The notes below the pieces were generated by a model. It had not been told where the DNA came from. It was given only the letters and a program-made list of their open reading frames with translations, and searched no databases. The translations under genes were made by a program, and so were the position numbers. A stretch of 10,581 nt of DNA from Candidatus Falkowiibacteriota bacterium (GTDB taxonomy: Bacteria > Patescibacteriota > Patescibacteriia > Patescibacteriales > JALSMD01): assembly GCA_026987855.1 (NCBI GenBank), contig JALSMD010000099.1:1-10581 (forward strand). The letters run 5' to 3'. Positions 5,091 through 10,581 of the stretch are shown piece after piece; the stretch's first letter is position 1; each line of letters starts with the position of its first letter.

Positions 5091-6605
5091 ATGGATTATA
5101 TTATTTATATAATTCTGGTTGTTGGAGGTTTTTTTATTGGTTATTTTACAAGAAAGCAGAGAGCTTCTTCTAAGATTAAAAAAGCTGAAGAGAGAGCAGA
5201 AAAAATAATTAGTGAAGCCAAGAATAAACAAAGCGAACTTTTATTAAAAGCACAAGAAAAGGCTCTAAAAATTATTGACGATGCTAAAAAAGAAGAACAG
5301 AAAAGAAGACAGGAAATTAAAAATTTGCAAAATCGTTTAGAACAAAGAGAAACAGCCTTTTCACAAAAACTTTTAGAACTACAAGAGAAGCAACAGAAAT
5401 TATATGATAAGGTAGCCCAGGTAGAAAAAGTAAAAGAAAAAATCAAAGAAATACAAAAAGAACAATTAGCTAAGCTTGAAAAAATTGCTAATATGTCCAA
5501 AGATGAGGCTAAAGAAATTCTTTTAAAAAACGTAGAAGAAGAAATACAAGAGAGTATTTTGTCTAGAATGAAAAAACTAGAAAGCGAATCTATTGAGGCA
5601 ATAGATAATAAAGCAAAAGAAGTTATGGCATTAGCAATGCAACGATTAGTTTCTAATTATACCCCGGAAATAACTACTACAATAGTTGAATTACCTAACG
5701 ATGAAATGAAAGGTCGTATTATTGGCCGAGAAGGAAGAAATATTAGGGTAATTGAGCAACTAACAGGAACAGAGATAATTGTTGATGACACTCCAAATGT
5801 TATCACTATTTCTGGCTTTTCTCCAATCAGGAGACATGTTGCTAAAAAAGCTTTAGAACGTTTAATATTAGATGGTCGTATTCATCCAACAAAAATTGAA
5901 GAAGCAATTGAGGAAGCAAAAAAAGAGTTAGCTATTGATATTAAAAAAGCTGGAGAAGAAGCTATGTATGAAGTTGGTATTACTGGTTTTGATCCGAAGT
6001 TAGTGCAAATTTTAGGACGACTTAAATATCGTACTAGTTATGGCCAAAATGCGTTGAGACACTCTATTGAGGTAGCTCATTTAGCAGCTTTATTAGCAGA
6101 AGAGCTAGGAGCTGATGTAACAATAGCTAAAAAAGCAGGATTGCTTCATGATATAGGAAAAGCCGTTGATCATGAAGTTCAAGGAACACACCCCGAAATT
6201 GGTAGAGATATTGCTAAGAAATTTGGATTGCCTCAAGAAATTATTGATCCAATTGAAACTCATCATGACGATCGTCCACGCGGCCTTATTTCAGTAATTG
6301 TTAAAGTAGCAGACGCTATGTCTGCAGCTAGGCCAGGAGCTCGTCAGGATACTTACGAGCGTTATTTACAAAGGTTAGAAGAATTAGAGAATATCGCTAC
6401 CTCCTTTGAGGGCATAGAAAAGGCTTTTGCTATTCAAGCAGGCAGAGAAGTAAGAATATTTGTTAATCCAGAAGAAATAGACGACTTAAAGGCCCACAAT
6501 TTAGCGCGCGAAATCGCGAAAAAAATAGAAAAAGAATTAAAATATCCAGGAGAGATAAAAGTTAATGTTATTAGGGAAATGCGAGTTATAGAACATGCAA
6601 GATAA
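5091..6605 (+). CDS. rny: Ribonuclease Y
   Basis: This 504-residue endoribonuclease Y starts bulk mRNA decay by cutting single-stranded AU-rich RNA at the inner membrane face. All four parts are present at normal length: an N-terminal membrane helix (about 3-19), a long charged coiled coil (about 25-185), a KH RNA-binding domain (about 195-260) with GRIIGREGRN (208-217), and the HD phosphohydrolase domain. The HD residues are H324 and H330 in LRHSIEVAH, H353-D354 in LLHDIGKA, and D408 in VADAMSAARPGAR. ETHHDD (389-394) and the C-terminal region to residue 504 match the family. The ATG at 5091 opens directly into the membrane helix and no earlier in-frame start is needed; no Shine-Dalgarno motif precedes it. 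ymdB follows after 12 bases, the same neighbour order as in Bacillus subtilis. An unusual structured leader lies upstream. Because the enzyme cuts AU-rich RNA, self-regulation through that leader is possible, but this is inference. Confidence 0.97.
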   Translation: MDYIIYIILVVGGFFIGYFTRKQRASSKIKKAEERAEKIISEAKNKQSELLLKAQEKALKIIDDAKKEEQKRRQEIKNLQNRLEQRETAFSQKLLELQEKQQKLYDKVAQVEKVKEKIKEIQKEQLAKLEKIANMSKDEAKEILLKNVEEEIQESILSRMKKLESESIEAIDNKAKEVMALAMQRLVSNYTPEITTTIVELPNDEMKGRIIGREGRNIRVIEQLTGTEIIVDDTPNVITISGFSPIRRHVAKKALERLILDGRIHPTKIEEAIEEAKKELAIDIKKAGEEAMYEVGITGFDPKLVQILGRLKYRTSYGQNALRHSIEVAHLAALLAEELGADVTIAKKAGLLHDIGKAVDHEVQGTHPEIGRDIAKKFGLPQEIIDPIETHHDDRPRGLISVIVKVADAMSAARPGARQDTYERYLQRLEELENIATSFEGIEKAFAIQAGREVRIFVNPEEIDDLKAHNLAREIAKKIEKELKYPGEIKVNVIREMRVIEHAR

Positions 6606-6617
6606 TTTAATTTTTAT

Positions 6618-7424
6618 ATGCTTAATATTTTATTTATAGGGGACATTGTAGGCAAAATTGGACGAAAAACAATAGCTAAAATTTTGCCTTCTCTTAGAAA
6701 AAAAATAAAAGTTAATCTTGTTATAGCCAATGTAGAAAATATAGCCCATGGTAGTGGCATAACACCAGAAACCATACAAGAAGTTTTAAACAGCGGAGTT
6801 GACTATTGTACTAGCGGAGATCATACTTTTCGCAAACGTAAACAGGCTGAAAAATGTTTTGAAGATAAATTACCGGTTATTAGACCAGCGAATTTTCCAC
6901 CTTCTGTACCAGGAAAGGGTTATGCAATTATCAACTACAAAAAACACAGAATTCTTTTAATAAATCTTATAGGACGTGTTTTTATGCGAATGCATTATGA
7001 TTGTCCTTTTCGTAAACTTGACGAAATATTGAATAATAAAAATTTGGCAAAAGAGAAGTTTTCTGCTATAATTATTGATATACATGCGGAAACAGCTTCA
7101 GAAAAAATAGCTTTAGCTTATTATGCGCAGGGGAGGGTTAGCGCGGTTTTCGGAACTCATACTCATGTAATGACAGCTGATCATAAAATTATAAATAAAG
7201 AAACAGCTTATATTACTGATGTAGGAATGGTCGGATTTGTTAATGGCTCTTTAGGGATTAATAAAGAAGAAATAATAAAAACATTTTTAGAGCAGATAAA
7301 TTATGCTCATCAAATCCCAGAAAAAGGAGAAGTAATTTTTAATGCTTGTTTAGTAAAAATTAATCCTCAAAACGCCAAAGCTAATTTAATCCAACCTTTA
7401 ATTAAATTTGATAAAATTAATTAA
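6618..7424 (+). CDS. ymdB: YmdB-type metallophosphoesterase
   Basis: This 268-residue protein belongs to the YmdB/DR1281 family (TIGR00282) of dinuclear-metal phosphodiesterases. In B. subtilis YmdB hydrolyses cyclic nucleotides and affects biofilm and motility decisions, and its gene follows rny as here. Visible metal ligands are D9 in FIGDIVGKIGR, E40 and N41 in VEN, H156 in IDIHAETASEK, and H181 and H183 in GTHTHVMTAD (179-188). VIRPANFPP (87-95) and TDVGMVGFVNGSLGI (200-214) are further family blocks. The motif that normally reads GNH is GDH here (G67-D68-H69), so a metal-binding asparagine is replaced by aspartate, and the following WD is FR. The protein is otherwise full length and collinear. 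It is cytoplasmic, with no signal peptide. The gene is 12 bases after rny and probably in the same transcript. Family assignment is secure; whether the GDH variant keeps the same activity is open. Confidence 0.93.
   Translation: MLNILFIGDIVGKIGRKTIAKILPSLRKKIKVNLVIANVENIAHGSGITPETIQEVLNSGVDYCTSGDHTFRKRKQAEKCFEDKLPVIRPANFPPSVPGKGYAIINYKKHRILLINLIGRVFMRMHYDCPFRKLDEILNNKNLAKEKFSAIIIDIHAETASEKIALAYYAQGRVSAVFGTHTHVMTADHKIINKETAYITDVGMVGFVNGSLGINKEEIIKTFLEQINYAHQIPEKGEVIFNACLVKINPQNAKANLIQPLIKFDKIN
7409..7417 (+). promoter_or_regulatory. Possible extended -10 promoter for the HU gene
   Basis: TGATAAAAT (7409-7417) inside the last codons of ymdB has the extended -10 form TGnTAAAAT. No -35 is visible at the proper distance. 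If active, it would start transcription right at the hairpin at 7425-7455. Such hexamers are frequent in AT-rich DNA, so support is weak. Confidence 0.25.
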
Positions 7425-7455
7425 TGTTTTAATGCTGTTTTAAAGCATTAAAACA
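7425..7455 (+). repeat. Perfect intercistronic hairpin between ymdB and HU
   Basis: TGTTTTAATGCT (7425-7436) pairs perfectly with AGCATTAAAACA (7444-7455) around a 7-base loop. It begins at the base after the ymdB stop codon and ends 9 bases before the HU ATG. There is no T-run after it on the plus strand, so it is not a standard terminator. It could shield the ymdB 3' end, act as a processing site, or limit ribosome access to the HU start. Confidence 0.6.
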
Positions 7456-7464
7456 TAAAAACTT

Positions 7465-7746
7465 ATGAATAAATCAGATTTTATAGAGAGGCTCGCTGCC
7501 GAATTAGAGGTATCTAAAAAAGAGGCAGAACATATTTATAAGACATTTTTAGGTATTATTATTAGTGAACTTAAGGCTGGCAACGAAGTAACCTTAACTG
7601 GCTTCGGAACATTTTCTTCAAGGGTAAGAAGGGCTCGCAAGGGTGTTAATCCTCAAAACCCTAGTGAAGAAATTAGAATTCCAGATGTAAGAGTAGCTAA
7701 ATTTAAAGCAGGGAAGACGTTAAAAGATCTTTTGAAGGCCTCTTAA
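7465..7746 (+). CDS. hup: HU-family DNA-binding protein
   Basis: This 93-residue HU/IHF-family protein dimerises and bends DNA in the nucleoid. It has the helical dimer body (1-45, beginning MNKSDFIERLA), the family signature TGFGTFSSRVRRARKGVNPQ (45-64), and the flexible beta arms whose tip carries the intercalating proline P63 in the NPQNP stretch. IRIPDVRVAKFKAGKTLKDLL (70-90) closes the fold. Length is the usual 90-95 residues. A single HU in a small genome is typically a homodimer; I cannot tell HU from IHF subunits by sequence alone, though HU is likelier. The ATG lies 9 bases after a perfect hairpin and lacks a Shine-Dalgarno motif. The gene is followed by a strong shared terminator 19 bases after its stop codon. 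It is either cotranscribed with ymdB or driven by a weak internal promoter. Confidence 0.93.
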   Translation: MNKSDFIERLAAELEVSKKEAEHIYKTFLGIIISELKAGNEVTLTGFGTFSSRVRRARKGVNPQNPSEEIRIPDVRVAKFKAGKTLKDLLKAS

Positions 7747-7765
7747 TTCAAAACAACCCAAAGGA

Positions 7766-7802
7766 ACAAAAAAACACCAGTTTATAGCTGGTGTTTTTTT
7801 GT
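7766..7802. terminator. Bidirectional intrinsic terminator (HU / rdgB)
   Basis: Bases 7766-7780 and 7788-7802 form a perfect 15-bp stem: a CACCAG/CTGGTG core flanked by runs of seven A and seven T, with a TTTATAG loop. T-runs on both strands allow it to end both the rightward HU transcript and the leftward recQ-methyltransferase-rdgB transcript, whose final stop codon is 12 bases beyond. Confidence 0.92.
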
Positions 7803-7814
7803 TTTGATATGTTT

Positions 7815-8372
7815 TTAGAGACTATTAAGCTCAGAATACAAATATTCTCGTAACTTAGCAAAAGCGGCTCCGCGCATGCTAATAGCTGTTTTCTCTTTTC
7901 GACTCATTTCAGCAAAAGTTTTTTGGTATCCACTTGGTTTAAAGATAGAATCCCATCTAAGAGAAGATAAGATTTTTGGTTTCACTATTGTACCAGATAT
8001 CTTACCCTCAAAAAAATGGATTTTGTTTTTAGATGTAGCATAAGCGACAATGGTTATAGCTTCGGCTTCAAAACAATTAAAACTTTTAGCCATCTTGAAA
8101 ATTCCCTCAGGACCGATAGACTCAATAAACCATTTTATTAAAGGTCCCGGCAGGCCGTTTAAGTTTTTTAAATAAAGAGAGGTATCTTCAATAATAAAAT
8201 TTGCTTTTTTGTGTTGGTAAGCAGCTTTTATTTTTTCTTTAATAATTTTTTTGGCGTCCAACTCTTGGATCTCAGGTAAATCAATGTTTAGTTGTTTTAT
8301 GTTAGGCAAAATTAATTTTGCTTCTTCAAATTTATTTTTATTACTAGTGAGGAAATAAATTGTTTTTATCAT
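7815..8372 (-). CDS. rdgB: RdgB/HAM1-like XTP/dITP pyrophosphatase
   Basis: This 185-residue Ham1/ITPase-family enzyme removes deaminated purine nucleotides (ITP, dITP, XTP) from the pool by cutting them to monophosphate and pyrophosphate. It shows the N-terminal TSNKNKFEE (9-17), the catalytic block IEDTSLYL (61-68) with D63, LNGLPGPLIKWF (71-82) for substrate binding, FEGKISGTIV (121-130), RWDSIFKPSG (139-148), and KTFAEMSRKEK (151-161). Two conserved spots differ: the usual FGWD is LRWD (138-141), and the usual SHR is SMR (165-167), replacing a conserved histidine near the base pocket. Length is slightly short for the family (about 190-205). The start is the ATG at 8370-8372, 4 bases after the methyltransferase stop codon, with no Shine-Dalgarno motif. 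It is the last gene of the recQ cluster. The symbol denotes the family; altered specificity is possible. Confidence 0.87.
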   Translation of the reverse strand: MIKTIYFLTSNKNKFEEAKLILPNIKQLNIDLPEIQELDAKKIIKEKIKAAYQHKKANFIIEDTSLYLKNLNGLPGPLIKWFIESIGPEGIFKMAKSFNCFEAEAITIVAYATSKNKIHFFEGKISGTIVKPKILSSLRWDSIFKPSGYQKTFAEMSRKEKTAISMRGAAFAKLREYLYSELNSL

Positions 8373-8376
8373 ACAA

Positions 8377-9069
8377 TTATTTTGTAAGTATTAAATAATA
8401 ATTATATTTGTCTTTATAAATTTTTTCTATGTGTAGGTTCGTTTTTTTGGCAAGTTCAATTAACCCTTTTTTAGTAAAGGCGTGATAATAACGTTGGCTT
8501 GACTTTTTTCCTTTCCAATTGAAAACAATATCTCCAAAATCCATTTTGTTTTTTCCCAATAATTTGAGCAAGGCAAATTTTATAATTAAATTTTTATGTT
8601 TAGGATGTTGCCATAAATTCCAAACAGTTATAATAATTTTGCCATTTTTTTTAAGTTTCTTTTTTAAGTTTTGTAGAGCTTCTATTCTTAATTTCTTTCC
8701 AGGAATGTGATGAAGCACAGCTATACAAAAGATTATATTAAAATTATTATTTGGCACATTGTTCAAACTAATGATATCGTCTATTAAAAAAGAGACATCG
8801 TCATTTGAATATTTTTTCTTTGCTAGTTGGATAAGTTTAGAGCAATTATCTATTCCTGTATATTTAACATTTTTGTTTTTAAGCGCACGCCATAAACGCC
8901 CATTGCCGCATCCTACATCTAAAATATTATCGTTTTCTTTTACTAGTTCGCATAATTTTAAAAGCTCGGGCCAAAGAGCCTTATCTCGGGTTAAGCTAAA
9001 TTCATAAGCAATTTGTTGATAATTGTTTTTTACAACGGTAAGCAGTTTTTTTTGAATTGCTTTGTCCAT
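8377..9069 (-). CDS. Trm9/ALKBH8-like class I methyltransferase
   Basis: This 230-residue SAM-dependent methyltransferase resembles the Trm9/ALKBH8 group. In eukaryotes, with partner Trm112, that group methylates carboxymethyluridine at the tRNA wobble position. The N-terminal block YQQIAYEFSLTRDKALWPEL (17-36) follows the Trm9 pattern YDxIAxHFSxTRxxxWP. Motif I is ILDVGCGNGRLW (49-60), with the acidic ribose-binding residue D74 in YTGIDN. AVLHHI (117-122), RIEALQNL (128-135) and VWNLWQ (149-154) match later family blocks, and RYYHAFTKKGL (193-203) the C-terminal YYHLF-type block. The protein is cytoplasmic. It begins one base after the recQ stop codon and ends 4 bases before rdgB, so the three genes are surely cotranscribed. 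Substrate is unproved: a tRNA uridine is one option, and a small-molecule or other RNA methyltransferase is possible. No Trm112-like zinc protein is encoded in the window. Confidence 0.75.
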   Translation of the reverse strand: MDKAIQKKLLTVVKNNYQQIAYEFSLTRDKALWPELLKLCELVKENDNILDVGCGNGRLWRALKNKNVKYTGIDNCSKLIQLAKKKYSNDDVSFLIDDIISLNNVPNNNFNIIFCIAVLHHIPGKKLRIEALQNLKKKLKKNGKIIITVWNLWQHPKHKNLIIKFALLKLLGKNKMDFGDIVFNWKGKKSSQRYYHAFTKKGLIELAKKTNLHIEKIYKDKYNYYLILTK

Positions 9070-9070
9070 T

Positions 9071-10581
9071 TTAGTTGTTTTTAGCTTTTAATTTTGATAC
9101 AATAATTTTTATCTCATACCATTCAATACTATCATCTAATATTTTTTTGATAGGGGCAAGTTTATCAAGAGATTTTATTTCTTTAATAGCTCGTAGAATT
9201 TTGTTTTGTTGTTTACGGGAGACTATTTTGTCAATATTTTTAATAATTCCTTTTTCTATTAAATAACACAAATGATCAATGATTGTGCTTTCTTTTAAAT
9301 TCCTTTGTTTAGCTATTTCTTCAATAGATAAATTCTTTTTAAATAATTCCAAGGTTTCTAGTTGAGTTAATTTTGTGTTTAAAATAGGTGTTTTATGAGG
9401 AGGCGCTACCTCTAAAACTTTAATATCTGTATTAAATTTATAATTTTGTTTTTGTGATTTTATGCTAACCTCCTTAAAGTTTAATAAGCAATTGTCACAT
9501 TTTCCGCAGCTTTTGATTTGATCGTCTTTAAAATATTTTAAAATATATTTTTGTCTACATTCTTGAGAGTAAACGTATTCTTCCATTTGATCTAATTTTC
9601 TATAAGCCGCTTTTCTTTTTTCTTCTAAAAAATCAAAATTGATTTTTAAAAGCTGAGGGTTAATTCTCTTAACAATGTTAATTTCTGTTCCCCTAAAAGG
9701 CGGTTCATATTGAATTAGGTTTTCTTTGGCTAGTTTTCTAATTAAGCGGGAAAGAGTTTCTTTTTTTTCCATAATAATATCTGCTATTTCATTTAAATCA
9801 CAATACCAGCCTTTTTGTAGTTCTTGAGAGAATCTTTCGTAAAGTTTTTCTAAAACGATTTGACTTTTTTTTGCTTTTTTTCCTAAACCATCCTTAATTT
9901 CTGTAAAATCTTTTTCAAACTTTAAATAAGCTCGGCCACTTTTTTCTCGTGGTCTTGTAATATAACCTTCTTTTTCCAAAATTTTTAAACTTGTTCCAAT
10001 AGCCATTTCTGGAATGTCTTTACCTAAAATGTTTTTTAGATCAGTGTAAGTAATTAAAATCGTGTTGCTTTCAAACTCGGTTAAAACTTGATATATTTGA
10101 CGAATGAGTTCTGGGGGCGGATTATCCCCTTTAATAAAAAACTCTTGTAGTTGCCTGTCATGTGGGTTATATAGCATTAAACACAAACTAGGCTTCCCGT
10201 CTCTGCCAGCACGTCCAACCTCTTGATAGTAAGACTCAATGTTGCGTGGCATATTGTAATGAATAACAAAACGAATATCTGACTTGTCAATACCCATACC
10301 GAAGGCGTTAGTAGCTACAATTACTTTTACGCGCCCATTAATAAAGCTGTCTTGTATCCATTTGCGACTTTCAGCATCCATGCCCGCATGATAAGACACA
10401 GCTTCAATATCGTTATCCAATAAAACTTGCACTAAATTGTCAGCATTTGCGCGTGTTCCAACATAAATTATTCCTGAGCCATTTTTTGTTTCTTTGATGG
10501 CTTGTAAAATAATTTCTATTTTTTGGCTTTCTGTGGTTCTAATGACTCCGAATTGAAGATTGGGCCGTGCGAAACCAGTAA
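9071..10581 (-). CDS. recQ: RecQ-family ATP-dependent DNA helicase (5' end outside window)
   Basis: The visible 502 residues are the second half of a RecQ 3'-5' DNA helicase used in recombination and fork repair. The frame is open to the right edge, so the start and helicase motifs Ia-III lie outside. Numbering from the edge, it begins in the TGFARPNLQF block (1-10), then GIIYVGTRA (36-44), YHAG (63-66), ATNAFGMGID (89-98) and the motif VI region YYQEVGRAGRDG (117-128). Next come about 210 residues with two winged-helix-like stretches (near 165-220 and 240-300), then the zinc cluster C341, C358, C361, C364 (CGKCDNC). A C-terminal helix-turn-helix region (about 400-445, including LSIEEIAKQRNLKESTIIDH) resembles HTH_40; no HRDC domain is seen. 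Placing the zinc cluster after the winged-helix stretches differs from E. coli RecQ, where it comes first. The GTG at 10430-10432 is an internal valine codon, not a start. It heads the methyltransferase-rdgB cluster. Confidence 0.93.
   Translation of the reverse strand, partial: TGFARPNLQFGVIRTTESQKIEIILQAIKETKNGSGIIYVGTRANADNLVQVLLDNDIEAVSYHAGMDAESRKWIQDSFINGRVKVIVATNAFGMGIDKSDIRFVIHYNMPRNIESYYQEVGRAGRDGKPSLCLMLYNPHDRQLQEFFIKGDNPPPELIRQIYQVLTEFESNTILITYTDLKNILGKDIPEMAIGTSLKILEKEGYITRPREKSGRAYLKFEKDFTEIKDGLGKKAKKSQIVLEKLYERFSQELQKGWYCDLNEIADIIMEKKETLSRLIRKLAKENLIQYEPPFRGTEINIVKRINPQLLKINFDFLEEKRKAAYRKLDQMEEYVYSQECRQKYILKYFKDDQIKSCGKCDNCLLNFKEVSIKSQKQNYKFNTDIKVLEVAPPHKTPILNTKLTQLETLELFKKNLSIEEIAKQRNLKESTIIDHLCYLIEKGIIKNIDKIVSRKQQNKILRAIKEIKSLDKLAPIKKILDDSIEWYEIKIIVSKLKAKNN

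Noticed and set aside
5141..5500. Minus-strand open frame opposite the RNase Y coiled coil
   Set aside because: It is a composition shadow: serine/phenylalanine-rich complement of a lysine/glutamate-rich coiled coil.
10430..10432. GTG as the start of recQ
   Set aside because: The frame continues to the right edge with clear RecQ sequence (TGFARPNLQF, GIIYVGTR), so this is an internal valine codon.
1..10581. CRISPR array, transposase, prophage or defence genes
   Set aside because: No regularly spaced repeats and no such proteins are seen on either strand.

Overview
The window is AT-rich throughout (roughly 30% G+C by eye) and gene-dense. It uses the standard bacterial stop set: nine genes end in TAA and yidC ends in TGA. 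Almost no start codon is preceded by a Shine-Dalgarno motif. The gene content (short YidC without a large periplasmic domain, RNase Y next to YmdB, a small HU, a THUMP-type methyltransferase, a Trm9-like methyltransferase and reduced intergenic space) best fits a Candidate Phyla Radiation (Patescibacteria) genome, possibly of the Parcubacteria group. That placement is inferred from protein style; no 16S rRNA gene or other marker is present to prove it.

Layout. (1) 113-1363 (+) encodes an exported, C-terminally anchored protein with three Ig-like repeats. It converges on (2) a minus-strand pair, a ROK-family sugar kinase (2599-3453) and a THUMP/Trm11-type methyltransferase (1435-2592); a bidirectional terminator separates (1) from (2). 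(3) A tRNA-Cys(GCA) gene with encoded CCA lies on the minus strand at 3539-3612, with a near-consensus promoter behind it and a strong terminator directly after the CCA. (4) Back-to-back with the tRNA promoter starts yidD-yidC (+), the membrane-protein insertion pair, closed by a perfect hairpin at 4721-4750. (5) A 397-base gene-free stretch (4694-5090) carries a promoter and a long structured leader in front of (6) rny-ymdB-HU (+): RNase Y, a YmdB-type metallophosphoesterase and a nucleoid protein. (7) A bidirectional terminator at 7766-7802 separates these from a tight minus-strand cluster running from the right edge: recQ (5' end outside the window), a Trm9-like methyltransferase and an XTP/dITP pyrophosphatase, spaced 1 and 4 bases apart.

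Most of this is housekeeping: membrane insertion (YidD/YidC), RNA turnover (RNase Y, with YmdB linked to it by gene order), chromosome organisation (HU), DNA repair and nucleotide-pool cleaning (RecQ, RdgB), and tRNA supply and modification (tRNA-Cys, two candidate RNA methyltransferases). I see no defence system, CRISPR array, insertion-sequence transposase or prophage.

The most interesting item is the region before rny. Two arms about 105 bases apart can form 14 bp plus 10 bp of pairing (4924-4953 with 5056-5080). They enclose an intrinsic-terminator-like hairpin (5014-5058) and a 26-codon ORF that ends inside that hairpin. It could be an autoregulatory or attenuator leader, a small RNA, or a MITE-like insertion; the sequence alone does not decide. 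Other points worth checking are substitutions at conserved sites in YmdB (GNH to GDH), RdgB (SHR to SMR) and the ROK kinase (no zinc site).
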